Positions 51,978-60,854 of a stretch of DNA of 64,000 nucleotides are shown here, in pieces. Both the position numbers and the translations under genes were made by a program. How positions within the stretch are numbered: position 1 is the stretch's first letter; the number at the start of each line of letters is the position of its first letter. The stretch comes from Mumia sp. ZJ1417 (GTDB lineage Bacteria > Actinomycetota > Actinomycetes > Propionibacteriales > Nocardioidaceae): contig NZ_CP059901.1 in the NCBI RefSeq assembly GCF_014127285.1, forward strand, positions 1,550,001-1,614,000. The letters run 5' to 3'. The notes under the pieces were generated by a model that did no database searches, had not been told where the DNA came from, and saw only the letters and a list, made by a program, of their open reading frames with translations.

Positions 51978-52886
51978 CTATTGCGAGAGGTGGGGGACCT
52001 CGGCCTCGATGTGCCGTCGCGGGGCGGCTTCGGCAAGCAGCATCGCGGCGAGCACCAGCCCACCACCGGCGAGCGTGCGCACGGTCAGCGACTCGTCGGT
52101 GAACCCGATCGCGAAGGCCGCCGCGAACACCGGCTCCATCGACATGATGATCGCCGCCCGGGTCGCCGGGAGGTGGGCCTGCGCCCAGGTCTGTGCAAGC
52201 ATCGCGAACGCGCCGGCGACAAGCGCCATGTAGACCATGCTCACCCACTGGCCGCCGGTCTGCGGGAGCACGATGCCGCCGGGTGCGCTGATCGCGAAGC
52301 ACAGCACCGCGATCACCGCCATCTGCACGACGGCGAGCGCGTACGCCTCCCGGGCGGACGTCCACGCGCCGAGCATGACGATGTGCAGCGCGTAGAGGAC
52401 CGCGGACAACAGGGTGATGCCCTCGCCGTACCCGATCGCGAGTCCCTCGAGCGAGAGGAACGCCAGCCCTGCGGTCGCGACCGCGACGGCGATCCACACT
52501 GTCGCTCCGATCCGCTGTCGAAGGACGAGCGCGGCGAGGATCGGCGTGAAGACGACGTACATGCCGGTCACGAACCCCGACACGCTCGCGGCGGTGTGCG
52601 CGAGGCCGACGGTCTGCAGGATCTGCGCCCCGCCGTAGACGAGGCCCAGCACCACACCGCGGCGCAGGCTCCCACCGCCGAGCGCGAGCACGGCCCGCGG
52701 CCGCAGCAGGAACAGCGCGGCAGCCGCGATCGCGAACCTGACGGCGAGGAAGTCGACCGGAGGGACGACCTCCACCAGGTCCTTGATGAGGAAGAACGTC
52801 GAGCCCCACGCTGCGGTGACGATGAGCAGCGCGCCCGCCGCCAGGAACGCGTACGACCTCTCCGTCGTCGGTTCGGTGGCGCTCAC
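51978..52886 (-). CDS. EamA/DMT-family transporter
   Basis: A 302-residue membrane protein with ten hydrophobic segments arranged as two EamA repeats (about 13-140 and 150-290). Such proteins export metabolites such as amino acids; the substrate is unknown. The GTG at 52886 overlaps the nfo stop (GTGA), so it is translated after nfo. Its end is close to the pdxY stop (45 bases, convergent). Confidence 0.9.
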   Translation of the reverse strand: MSATEPTTERSYAFLAAGALLIVTAAWGSTFFLIKDLVEVVPPVDFLAVRFAIAAAALFLLRPRAVLALGGGSLRRGVVLGLVYGGAQILQTVGLAHTAASVSGFVTGMYVVFTPILAALVLRQRIGATVWIAVAVATAGLAFLSLEGLAIGYGEGITLLSAVLYALHIVMLGAWTSAREAYALAVVQMAVIAVLCFAISAPGGIVLPQTGGQWVSMVYMALVAGAFAMLAQTWAQAHLPATRAAIIMSMEPVFAAAFAIGFTDESLTVRTLAGGGLVLAAMLLAEAAPRRHIEAEVPHLSQ

Positions 52887-53770
52887 TGGGGGCGGAGCGC
52901 TGCCAGGAGCGCGAGGTCGTCGCGCCACGCGTCGGCACCGCCGGGCGTCTCCAGGACGAACGGCACGCCTTCGGTGACGGGGTGGGCGAGCATCGCCGCG
53001 AACGCCTCCTTACCGAGGTGGCCCTGGCCGATGCGCTCGTGGCGGTCCTTGAAGCTGCCGCGTACGTCCTTCGAGTCGTTGGCGTGCACGAGCCCGAGCC
53101 GGCCGGGACCGGCGATATCGACCAGGCGCTCCAGGGTCGACGCGACACCGTCGGGCTCGTCCAGCGGCTCACCGGCGGCGAAGGCGTGGCAGGTGTCGAG
53201 GCAGATGCCGACACGCGGGTGGTGCTCGAGTGCCTCCAGGTACGGCGCGAGGTCGTCGACCTTCGCGCACAGCGAGCGCCCCTGGCCGGCCGTCGGCTCC
53301 AGCAGGAGGCGGGGCCCGTCGTCGGGAAGCGCGTCGAGCAGCGGGAGGAGCCCCTCACGGACCTGACGCAGCGCTGCTTCGTACGTGCCGTCGTCGACGC
53401 AGGACCCCGTGTGGACGACGAGACCGCGAGCGCCGATCGCCGTCGTACGACCGAGGTTGTGCGCCACGCTGGCGACGGACTTCTCGTACGTGGCGGCACT
53501 CGGGCTGCCCAGGTTCACGAGGTACGGCGCGTGGACGAACGCGGGCACGCCCTCGGCTTCGCAGAGCTCGCGGAACGCTGCGTCCTGTGCCGAGTCGCCC
53601 GAGGACGGCGCCCAGCCTCGAGGGTTGCCGGTGAAGACCTGGAGGGTGTCGCCGCCGAGCTCGCGCATGACCTTCCACGCGCCTTTGGCAAGGCCGGGTC
53701 CGACGGGAACGTGCGCTCCGAGCGGGTTGCGGGCATGCGTCAGAGGGTGGTTTGTCGAGGGGGAGGACAC
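52883..53770 (-). CDS. nfo: endonuclease IV (AP endonuclease)
   Basis: Nfo cuts DNA at abasic sites. The 295-residue TIM-barrel protein shows GAHVPVGPGL near 18-27, FVHAPYLVNLGSPS near 78-91, LVVHTGSC near 116-123, LLEPTAGQG near 155-163, GICLDTCHAFAAG near 188-200 and LVHANDSK near 225-232, which supply the zinc ligands. TAGGAT ends six bases before the GTG on the - strand, a leaderless promoter. It overlaps the EamA gene by four bases. Confidence 0.93.
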   Translation of the reverse strand: MSSPSTNHPLTHARNPLGAHVPVGPGLAKGAWKVMRELGGDTLQVFTGNPRGWAPSSGDSAQDAAFRELCEAEGVPAFVHAPYLVNLGSPSAATYEKSVASVAHNLGRTTAIGARGLVVHTGSCVDDGTYEAALRQVREGLLPLLDALPDDGPRLLLEPTAGQGRSLCAKVDDLAPYLEALEHHPRVGICLDTCHAFAAGEPLDEPDGVASTLERLVDIAGPGRLGLVHANDSKDVRGSFKDRHERIGQGHLGKEAFAAMLAHPVTEGVPFVLETPGGADAWRDDLALLAALRPQ

Positions 53771-53812
53771 GCCGCCATCCTAGGCTGATCGTCCGGTCGC
53801 AACGATCTCGCC

Positions 53813-55858
53813 TCAGACGATGCGCAGCACGATCGTCGAGCCCGGAGGGGCCTCGTCCCCACCGCCGGGGGACTGACGCGACACCAGGTTGCTGCCGAAG
53901 TGGATGCGCTCCTTCTCGACCTTCACCTTGAACCCCGCGGCCTCCAGGATCGCCGTCGCGTCGTCGACGTTCTTGCCGATGACACCCGGCACCTCGATGG
54001 GCTGGGGGCCGTCGGAGACGGTGAGCGTGACGGTGTCGCCCTTGTAGGCGGTGCCGTCGGCGGGGTCCTGGGCCATGACCTCGTCCTTGCGGACCTCGTC
54101 GTCGTGGACCCGCTCCACCTTCACCTCGAGCCCTGCCTTCTCCAGCTTGGCCTGGGCGTGCTTCAGCGACTTGCCGGTGTAGTCGACGACGTCGACGGGT
54201 CGTCGGCCCTTGCTCACGACGAGGTCCACCTCGGTGTCTGGCCGGATCATGCGCCCGACCGGCAGCGACATCGAGATCACGTCGCCCAGGTCGACCGAGT
54301 CGCTGTACTTGCGGTCCACCTGCCCGATGACGGCCTTGATGTCGGTCAGTGCCGACTCCGCCTCGCTCTCGGACATGCCTTCGAGATCGGGTAGGGGATA
54401 GCGCTCCTTGCCCTTCGAGACCGTCAGCGTCAGCGTCCCGTCCGGAAGGATCCGCCCACCCGGCCCGGGGTCGGTGGAGACGATCGAGCCTCGGGCGACG
54501 GTCTCGCTGTAGGCCTCGTCGCCGGTATCGACCGTGTATCCGGCCTGCTGGCCCTCGGTGCGTGCCTGCGCGAGCGTCAACCCGACCAGATCGGGTGCGG
54601 ACTCGTAACGGGCGACGCCGAACCACCAGCCGAGACCTGCCGCGACGAGCGCCACCACGAGCGCGAGGATCAGCAAGCGGCGCCCGCGACGGTGCTGACG
54701 TCCTGCCGCGGCACGGGTGCGCGCGGGATCGACCGGGGCCGTGGGGATGCCGGAGGAGTCGCGGGTGACCGTGCGCGTCGCCTCGTAGCCGGCGTCGTAC
54801 GGAGGCGACGGCTCGACCAGCGGTCCTGCGGCCACGTGGGTCGCCGCGATCGTGTCCGAGGCGTCGTAGCCGGCGTAGGCGTCGTGACCGGCGACCGTGG
54901 TCGCGAGCGCCGCCTCCGGCGTGGAGGCCTCGAGGAGGTCGTCGCTCCCGGCGGCCACGATGCGGTGGAGCCGCAGATCCTGGGTGAGCTCGACGTCGTC
55001 CACGATCCCGGCCTCCAGCGCGGAACGGACCCGTCGCACCTGGTGCAGCAGCACGCGCGCGTCCGCCGAGCGCTGGTCGCGGTCACGCGCGGTGGCGCGG
55101 GCGACAAGGGCGTCGACGTACGGGGGGATGCCGGTCACCATCGTCGACGGTGCGGGGACGTCGGCGTGAACGTGCTGGTAGGCGACCTGGATCGGAGTCT
55201 CGCCCGTGTGAGGCTTGGCGCCGGTGAGCATCTCGTACATCACCGCCCCGACGGCATAGACGTCGCAGCGCGCGTCGGCGCCCTCGTTGAGGACGAGCTC
55301 GGGTGCCAGGTACGAGACGGAGCCGATGAGCACGCCCGTCGTCGCCTGGGAGCGCGCGGTGATGGCGCGGGCGAGCCCGAAGTCGGCGACCTTCACGTGC
55401 CCGCTGGGGGTGATGAGGACGTTCTCCGGCTTCACGTCGCGGTGGATGATGCGGGCGTCGTGCGCCGCCGACAGCGCGAGCAGGAGGGGCTCGACCAGCG
55501 TCAGCACGCGCCGCGGCGGCAGCGGGGCCTCACGGCTGATCACGTCGCGCAAGGTGTGGCCGGGCACGTACTCCATCACGAGATAGAGCAGCCCGGCGTC
55601 GTCACCCTGGTCGAAGACGGCGACCACGTTCGGGTGGTTGAGGCGAGCGGCGGCGCGCGCCTCGGCCTGCAGCCGGGTGGTGAAGTCCTGGTCGCCGCCG
55701 GCCGCGTTCTGCATGACCTTGACAGCGACCGTACGGTCGAGGCGCGTGTCGGTGGCGAGCAGGACCGTGCCCATGCCGCCGCGGGCGAGCACCTGACGAA
55801 GGTGGTAGCGGCCGTCGATCACGCGGCCCACGAGCATCTCGTCGTCGGTCGTCGTCAC
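53813..55858 (-). CDS. Ser/Thr protein kinase with four PASTA domains
   Basis: A 681-residue membrane kinase (PknB/StkP style). The kinase domain spans about 14-275, with GGMGTV near 28-33, catalytic HRDVKPENVL near 138-147, DFGLAR near 157-162 and an activation loop with TTGVLIGSVSYLAPE near 171-185. A membrane segment follows (about 388-408), then four extracellular PASTA repeats (about 415-681) that sense peptidoglycan fragments in related kinases. The GTG at 55858 has GGAGG five bases upstream. It is divergent from the Rv2175c-like gene, a known kinase substrate in mycobacteria. Confidence 0.93.
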   Translation of the reverse strand: MTTTDDEMLVGRVIDGRYHLRQVLARGGMGTVLLATDTRLDRTVAVKVMQNAAGGDQDFTTRLQAEARAAARLNHPNVVAVFDQGDDAGLLYLVMEYVPGHTLRDVISREAPLPPRRVLTLVEPLLLALSAAHDARIIHRDVKPENVLITPSGHVKVADFGLARAITARSQATTGVLIGSVSYLAPELVLNEGADARCDVYAVGAVMYEMLTGAKPHTGETPIQVAYQHVHADVPAPSTMVTGIPPYVDALVARATARDRDQRSADARVLLHQVRRVRSALEAGIVDDVELTQDLRLHRIVAAGSDDLLEASTPEAALATTVAGHDAYAGYDASDTIAATHVAAGPLVEPSPPYDAGYEATRTVTRDSSGIPTAPVDPARTRAAAGRQHRRGRRLLILALVVALVAAGLGWWFGVARYESAPDLVGLTLAQARTEGQQAGYTVDTGDEAYSETVARGSIVSTDPGPGGRILPDGTLTLTVSKGKERYPLPDLEGMSESEAESALTDIKAVIGQVDRKYSDSVDLGDVISMSLPVGRMIRPDTEVDLVVSKGRRPVDVVDYTGKSLKHAQAKLEKAGLEVKVERVHDDEVRKDEVMAQDPADGTAYKGDTVTLTVSDGPQPIEVPGVIGKNVDDATAILEAAGFKVKVEKERIHFGSNLVSRQSPGGGDEAPPGSTIVLRIV

Positions 55859-55986
55859 GGTCACCTCCTCCACGTCGGGCGTCGCGGTCGGCCCTCGCGC
55901 GGGCGCGTGGACGTGCCAGGCGGCCCCGCCTCAGTGTAGGTGAGCCCGGGGAGCCGACCGTGGAAGGCGAGCCGACGGCGTCGTGC

Positions 55987-55992
55987 GAGTCT
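55987..55992 (+). promoter_or_regulatory. weak -10 element of a leaderless promoter for the Rv2175c-like gene
   Basis: GAGTCT ends six bases before the ATG at 55999. The match is weak but the position fits the pattern. Confidence 0.3.
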
Positions 55993-55998
55993 TGTCCT

Positions 55999-56385
55999 AT
56001 GGCAGACGACACCTCCGGCACCGAAACGACGGCTGTCCGGCTCGACGCGCTGATCGACGACTGGCTGACGTGGGAGGAGGCCGCCGCCGAGCTCGAGACG
56101 ACGGTGAGCCGCATACGGCAGCGGATCCGCGAGAGGGAGCTCCTGGCCGTACGGTCGGCGTCCTCGTCGCGCCCGCGCATCCCCGCTCTGCTGATCGCCG
56201 ACTCCGCCCCGCTCGAAGGCCTGCGCGGCACCCTGGTGCTGCTCGACGACGCACGCTTCACCGACGAGGAAGCGGCGGAGTGGCTGTTCACCGCCGACGA
56301 CACCCTGCCGGGTCGACCGGTCGACGCGCTGCGTGAGGGGCGCGGACGCGAGGTCCGCAGGCGGGCGCAGGCCCTGGGCTTCTGA
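55999..56385 (+). CDS. Rv2175c-family DNA-binding protein
   Basis: A 128-residue protein with a winged-helix-like N-terminal part (WLTWEEAAAELETTVSRIRQ near 20-39) followed by an LVLLDDARFTDEEAAEWLF segment near 83-101. It resembles M. tuberculosis Rv2175c, a DNA-binding protein phosphorylated by the neighbouring kinase PknL. The Thr-rich N-terminus (TSGTETT near 5-11) could be a phosphorylation site. Here the kinase gene is divergent, with 140 bases between starts. Confidence 0.85.
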   Translation: MADDTSGTETTAVRLDALIDDWLTWEEAAAELETTVSRIRQRIRERELLAVRSASSSRPRIPALLIADSAPLEGLRGTLVLLDDARFTDEEAAEWLFTADDTLPGRPVDALREGRGREVRRRAQALGF

Positions 56386-56405
56386 GGCGGCGTACGAGAC
56401 GCGCG

Positions 56406-57461
56406 TCACGCCGTCCGTCGCACGGCCCGCGACGCGAGGTCGGCGAGCTCGTCCGCGTACGGGGCGAGCGGTGCGAGGGCGAGCGCAGCCGCGGCCTGGT
56501 CCTCGAGTGCCGCGATGTCGTCCTCGAGCCGCCGCAGCGCACCGGTGTCGCGGATGACGTCACGCAGCCCGTCGACGGCGGCGGGGGAGAGGTCGGGATC
56601 GCCGATCCCGAGATCGAGCGTGGCGCGCTGCTCGAGCGTCGCGCGCTCGTAGGCGTGGGCGACGAGCACCGTCTGCTTGCCCTCGCGCAGGTCGTCGCCC
56701 GCGGGCTTGCCGGTGATCTCGGGGTCGCCGAAGACGCCGAGGACGTCGTCGCGCAGCTGGAACGCCTCCCCGACCGGGAGCGCGTACGCGCTGAGGGCGT
56801 CAAGCGTCTGCGCGGGTGCGCCGGCGAGGGCAGCACCGAGGTGGAGCGGTCGCTCGACGGTGTACTTCGCGGCCTTGTAGCGCACGACACGCATCGCCTC
56901 GTCCACCGAGCTCTGCCCGATCGCGCCGCCGACGAGGTCGAGGAACTGGCCCGCGACGACCTCGGTCTTGCAGGCGTCGAGGTACGGGGTGGCGCGTGTG
57001 ACGACCTCGGGCGCGAAGCCGGCCGTACGGAACATCTCGTCCGACCACGACAGGAGCAGGTCGCCGAGCAGGATCGCCGCGCCGGTGCCGTACGCCTCGG
57101 GGGAGCCCTGCCAGCCCTGCTCGCGGTGGGCGATCGCGAACGCGGCGTGCGCGGCCGGATTGCCGCGGCGGGTCAGCGACGCGTCGATCACATCGTCGTG
57201 GACCAGCGCGCTGGCCTGGAGCCACTCCAACGCTGCCGACGCGCGGACCACCGCTGCCTCGTCACCGCTCCCGCCGGCGACCGTCCAACCGGCTCGGCAG
57301 AACGTCGCGCGCAGGCGCTTGCCCCCGCGCGCGGACGCCTCGGCGGCGTCGAGGAAGGGGAAGAGGCGAGGTCCGAGGGGGGCGAGGCGCTCGCGCTGGA
57401 GGGCGGCGAACGCCTCGAGCTCCTCGCCGACCCGGACGGCGAAGGCGGCGGCGTCGTTCAC
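56406..57461 (-). CDS. polyprenyl (prenyltransferase) synthase, IdsA-like
   Basis: A 351-residue trans-prenyl diphosphate synthase. First Asp-rich motif: LVHDDVIDASL near 90-100; second: QLRDDVLGVFGDPE near 233-246. It has GKRLRA near 54-59. Product chain length cannot be read; IdsA2 sits in the same position in mycobacteria, so geranylgeranyl or similar. The GTG at 57461 has TAGGGT seven bases upstream (leaderless), better than a GTG at 57470. It is divergent from metF. Confidence 0.9.
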   Translation of the reverse strand: MNDAAAFAVRVGEELEAFAALQRERLAPLGPRLFPFLDAAEASARGGKRLRATFCRAGWTVAGGSGDEAAVVRASAALEWLQASALVHDDVIDASLTRRGNPAAHAAFAIAHREQGWQGSPEAYGTGAAILLGDLLLSWSDEMFRTAGFAPEVVTRATPYLDACKTEVVAGQFLDLVGGAIGQSSVDEAMRVVRYKAAKYTVERPLHLGAALAGAPAQTLDALSAYALPVGEAFQLRDDVLGVFGDPEITGKPAGDDLREGKQTVLVAHAYERATLEQRATLDLGIGDPDLSPAAVDGLRDVIRDTGALRRLEDDIAALEDQAAAALALAPLAPYADELADLASRAVRRTA

Positions 57462-57527
57462 GCTCGTCACCCTACCCGCGCTGTCCCACGAGCTGATCGC
57501 GGCGCGGGCGCGCGCCCGCGCCGCGGC

Positions 57528-57533
57528 TAAGGT
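57528..57533 (+). promoter_or_regulatory. -10 element of a leaderless metF promoter
   Basis: TAAGGT ends seven bases before the metF ATG at 57541. A mirror-image element for the polyprenyl synthase gene (TAGGGT, minus strand, 57469-57474) lies 54 bases away. Confidence 0.5.
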
Positions 57534-57540
57534 GGGCCGC

Positions 57541-58431
57541 ATGCCGACCGCACGCCGTCTCAGCGAGGACATCGCCGCACCCACGGCGAGCTTCTCGTTC
57601 GAGTTCTTCCCCCCGAAGAGCGATGCTGGCGAGCGGACTCTGTGGACGGCGATCCGTGAGCTCGAGCCGCTGCGCCCGACCTTCGTCTCCGTGACGTACG
57701 GCGCGGGCGGCACGACGCGCGACCGCACGGTCCGCATCACCGAGCGCATCGCGACCGAGACGACGCTTCGCCCCGTCGGCCACCTCACCTGCGTCGGGCA
57801 GTCGCGCGACGACCTGCGGACGGTCCTGGGCCAGTACGCCGCGGCAGGCGTGCGCAACATCCTCGCGCTGCGCGGAGACCCGGTCGGCGGTCCCGGCGCA
57901 CCGTGGACCTCCCATCCCGACGGCCTCGACCACGGCGACCAGCTCGTCTCCCTGGTCTCGGGTCTCGGCACGTTCTGCGTGGGCGCCGCCGCCTACCCCA
58001 AGGGTCACCGCGAGGCCCCCGGCCTCGATGCCGATGCCGAGGTCGTCGTCTCCAAGGCGCGCGCGGGTGCGGAGTTCGCGGTCACCGACTTCTTCTTCCT
58101 CGCCGACGACTACCTCGGGCTCGTCGAGCGGGTGCGGGCGCGCGGCTGCGACATCCCGATCGTGCCCGGCATCATGCCCGTCACCAACCTCGCCCAGATC
58201 ACCCGCATGGCCGAGCTGTCCGGGCACCCCGTCCCCGCATCGGTGGTCTCGCGCCTCGAGCCGTGGGTCGACGACCCGGACGGCCTGCGGGCCGAGGGCA
58301 CGCTGATCGCCACCGAGCTGTGCAACACCCTGCTCGAGCAGGGGGCGCCGGGGCTGCACTTCTACACCCTCAACCGCTCCCGCGCGACGCGGCAGATCTA
58401 CCAGAACCTCGCTCACGCCGCCGTCGTGTGA
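57541..58431 (+). CDS. metF: methylenetetrahydrofolate reductase
   Basis: MetF reduces 5,10-methylene- to 5-methyl-tetrahydrofolate for methionine synthesis. The 296-residue FAD TIM-barrel shows FSFEFFPPKSDAGE near 18-31, VSVTYGAGGTTRDRT near 49-63, ALRGDP near 109-114, and FAVTDFFF near 180-187. These match classical MetF, not the F420-type found in some mycobacteria. The ATG has a leaderless promoter. gcvT at the other end of the window also feeds this folate pool. Confidence 0.93.
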   Translation: MPTARRLSEDIAAPTASFSFEFFPPKSDAGERTLWTAIRELEPLRPTFVSVTYGAGGTTRDRTVRITERIATETTLRPVGHLTCVGQSRDDLRTVLGQYAAAGVRNILALRGDPVGGPGAPWTSHPDGLDHGDQLVSLVSGLGTFCVGAAAYPKGHREAPGLDADAEVVVSKARAGAEFAVTDFFFLADDYLGLVERVRARGCDIPIVPGIMPVTNLAQITRMAELSGHPVPASVVSRLEPWVDDPDGLRAEGTLIATELCNTLLEQGAPGLHFYTLNRSRATRQIYQNLAHAAVV

Positions 58432-58494
58432 GCCGCGACCCGCCGGGGAGTGCAACGTCCGGCGGGAGACTCCTCCCGGTGCGATCCTGAAAGC

Positions 58495-58779
58495 GTGACT
58501 CGGGAGCAGCACCGCAAACGGGGGATGCTGGTGCTCGGCGGACTGATCGGGGCCGCCGTGTTCGTCGGCTGTGCCCTCGGCTATCTGCAGGTCGGCGTCC
58601 GCGGCGACCTGCTCGTCGTCGCGTGGTGGTTGAGCGGGCTCGTCGTGCTCGCGTTCGCGGTCGCCGCGTGCAAGGTGGAGGACGACGGCATCGAGCGGCC
58701 GCGCTACCTCGGCTCGCTCGTCACGGGGCTGCGCCAGGAGTGGAGCCACGCCGAGCGCGACTCCACGCCGCGTCGCTGA
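58495..58779 (+). CDS. small two-helix membrane protein (DUF3188/3040-like size)
   Basis: A 94-residue protein with a short charged N-terminus, two membrane helices (about 11-32 and 37-58) and an acidic/basic C-terminal tail with SLVTGLRQEW near 72-81. I do not recognise the family. GATCCT six bases before the GTG suggests a leaderless promoter. It starts 64 bases after metF. Confidence 0.72.
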   Translation: MTREQHRKRGMLVLGGLIGAAVFVGCALGYLQVGVRGDLLVVAWWLSGLVVLAFAVAACKVEDDGIERPRYLGSLVTGLRQEWSHAERDSTPRR

Positions 58780-58794
58780 CCACACCGGCCGAAC

Positions 58795-60075
58795 TCACGG
58801 GCGGAGCGTCTCGGCGGCGGCCGCTGCACCGAGGGCGACCAGCTCCGTGGATGGTCCCGGGTGCGCGTTGACTCCGACGCGCAGGTAGCCCGGACGCAGC
58901 GGGCCGACTCCGGGCACCGCGAACGCCGTAGGCCAGCCCGACCACTGCCACCCGAATCGCGCACCCCCGCGGACAAGGTCGACCGCGCTGACGTCCTCGC
59001 GGTGCACGACGTGGTCCTCGACGTCAATCCCGAGCCGTCGCATGCTGACGAGGGGATCCTCGGCGCCGACGTGCTCGACCGTCCAGGCCTGACCGTCGCC
59101 GGCATGGGTCGCGCTCGGCAGGATGCGCACCGGCGTACCGCCGTGCACCACGGTCTGCTGCACGAGCCGTGGGGCGTGCGGGCCGAGCCCGAGGTACGTC
59201 CGTGCCGCGGGCACGAGCGGGAGGGCCCCGCACTCCTGGCGGCCTCCGGGGGGCCCCGGTGCCGCCCACACCACGACGTCGGCGCGGATCGTGCCGCCGT
59301 CGGTCACGACCCCGGTCACCGCGCTCGCGCCGACGACGTCGTGCGCGCGTGTGGAGAGGCGGACGTCGACGCGCCGCTCCTCCAGCCGCCTCTCGAGCGC
59401 GGCGAGGAGCGCGGTCGTGCCACCGTCGATCCGCCACCGTCCGAAGGAGCGCTCCACCAGGTCGTACACGCCGAGGAACGCAGGGAGCGCGCGGGGCTGC
59501 TGGCCGTTGAGGCGGTGGCGGTCGAGCACCATCGCGCGCAACGACGGATCACGCAGTGCGCGCCGAGCGGCGCGCTCCAGCCCGGTGCGAGGGCTCAGCG
59601 TGCGCCACTGGTCACGGGTGAAGGACGTACGCCCGACCAGCCGTTGCTCGAGGGCGTGCCGTCGCAGCACCTCCCAGACCTCGTCGAAGGCGTCGAGCCA
59701 TCTGGTCCATCGCTCGCCGGCTCCGCTGCCGAGGACCGCGTCGATCGTGTCGGTCTGGGCGCCGCGGCTCCCGGTAGGGAGGTCGAGGACCATGTCGCGG
59801 GCCAGCACGTGGCGGCGCGCGACCGGCAGGGCGACCAGGTCGAGCACACGGTCCACCGGGCGGCCCGACTTTTTGAAGAGGTCGCGCACCGTCGCCGGGA
59901 GCGTGACCTCCGACCATCCGTGGTCGAACGACCAGCCGGCGCTTTCGTACGGGACGAGCTGGCCACCGAGCCGTTCGGACTCCTCCAGGAGGGTCACGCG
60001 GTGCCGGAGCTTGGCGATGCGTACGGCCGCTGCGATGCCGGCGAACCCACCTCCGACCACGACCACGTCAGCCAC
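58795..60075 (-). CDS. NAD(P)/FAD-dependent oxidoreductase, desaturase-like
   Basis: A 426-residue flavoprotein with the Rossmann FAD motif VVVGGGFAGIAAAVRIAKL near 4-22, LLEESERLGGQLVPYE near 29-44 and a C-terminal AHPGPSTELVALGAAA region near 406-420 typical of phytoene-desaturase-like or amine-oxidase-like enzymes. The substrate is unknown; the polyprenyl synthase nearby hints at an isoprenoid. The GTG has TAGCCT six bases upstream (leaderless). Confidence 0.85.
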   Translation of the reverse strand: MADVVVVGGGFAGIAAAVRIAKLRHRVTLLEESERLGGQLVPYESAGWSFDHGWSEVTLPATVRDLFKKSGRPVDRVLDLVALPVARRHVLARDMVLDLPTGSRGAQTDTIDAVLGSGAGERWTRWLDAFDEVWEVLRRHALEQRLVGRTSFTRDQWRTLSPRTGLERAARRALRDPSLRAMVLDRHRLNGQQPRALPAFLGVYDLVERSFGRWRIDGGTTALLAALERRLEERRVDVRLSTRAHDVVGASAVTGVVTDGGTIRADVVVWAAPGPPGGRQECGALPLVPAARTYLGLGPHAPRLVQQTVVHGGTPVRILPSATHAGDGQAWTVEHVGAEDPLVSMRRLGIDVEDHVVHREDVSAVDLVRGGARFGWQWSGWPTAFAVPGVGPLRPGYLRVGVNAHPGPSTELVALGAAAAAETLRP

Positions 60076-60257
60076 CCGGACAGGCTACCGACACGTCCGG
60101 CGGTGACGAACGCCGCCTGCGGGCGCTCGGACGGCCCGGGGTGCTCAGGAGGGAATGAGTATGAACGCCCATAGCGCGTCGGTGCCCGGCCGCTGCACAC
60201 TGGTTGCGATGTCACTCGTCCGGCTCGCGTCGGGGGTCGGGCCGGGCGGGAGGCATC

Positions 60258-60291
60258 GGAGGCGCCAGCGGATCTCCCGTCCGGCGCCTCC
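60258..60291 (+). terminator. hairpin in the gap between the FAD enzyme and YbaK genes
   Basis: Arms GGAGGCGCC at 60258-60266 and GGCGCCTCC at 60283-60291 pair over nine bases and are followed by TCCTTT. It terminates something, perhaps a transcript of the 234-base gap 60076-60309, in which I see no gene; on the other strand it could terminate the YbaK gene. Confidence 0.5.
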
Positions 60292-60309
60292 TCCTTTCGT
60301 CTGGGCGGG

Positions 60310-60786
60310 TCAGCTGACCTCGGTCGGCGTCCCTCCGGTGATCGCTACCAGCTGCTCGTACGAGGTCGCGAACACCGCGTGCGGGTGACCCGCCGCCGCC
60401 CACACGACGTCGTAGTCGCGAAGCGCCACGTCCACGAAGGTCCGGATCGGACGGGGGTGCCCGACCGGCGCGACGCCGCCGATGACCTGGCCGGTCGAGG
60501 CGCGGACGAACGCGGGGTCGGCCCGCTCCAGCGGCTCCATGCCGTGTGCGGCGGCGACCACGGCAGTATCGACCTGGTGCGACCCGCTCGTGAGGATGAG
60601 CACCGGCTCGCCGCCCGAGGCGAAGACGAGACTGTTGGCGATCGCGCCGACCTCGACCCCGAGTGCGTGGGCCGCCTCACGCGCCGTACGGGCGGAGTCC
60701 GGGAGCACGCGGACGACCTCATCGACGACTCCGTGCGCGGCGAGCGCGTCGACGACCTGTTGGATCCGAGGATGCATGACGTTCAC
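60310..60786 (-). CDS. YbaK/EbsC-family aminoacyl-tRNA deacylase
   Basis: A 158-residue protein with the YbaK fold: ANSLVFASGGEPVLILTSGSHQVD spread near 50-73 and the VIGGVAPVGHPRPIRTFVD region near 101-119, with the catalytic-site Lys usual for YbaK absent or displaced (residues here are SLVF, not K). Such proteins remove mischarged amino acids from tRNA, such as Cys-tRNA-Pro. GTG start with TACGGT five bases upstream (leaderless). Confidence 0.87.
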   Translation of the reverse strand: MNVMHPRIQQVVDALAAHGVVDEVVRVLPDSARTAREAAHALGVEVGAIANSLVFASGGEPVLILTSGSHQVDTAVVAAAHGMEPLERADPAFVRASTGQVIGGVAPVGHPRPIRTFVDVALRDYDVVWAAAGHPHAVFATSYEQLVAITGGTPTEVS

Positions 60787-60842
60787 ACGGGAGACCGTAC
60801 TGCGTCGGCAGGTCGCGGTGGCGCGCCCTCAGTGTGGGTTGA

Positions 60843-60848
60843 GACAGT
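60843..60848 (+). promoter_or_regulatory. -10 element of a leaderless promoter for the methyltransferase
   Basis: GACAGT ends six bases before the GTG at 60855. Confidence 0.35.
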
Positions 60849-60854
60849 GGACGG

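Noticed and set aside
51937-51994. Possible terminator after pdxY from CCCACCTC and GAGGTGGG
   Set aside because: The arms are about 42 bases apart, and the right arm lies inside the end of the EamA gene, so folding is speculative.
60155-60388. Small + strand frame of 77 codons in the FAD/YbaK gap
   Set aside because: Composition is not coding-like, it runs into the antisense of the YbaK gene and has no family resemblance.
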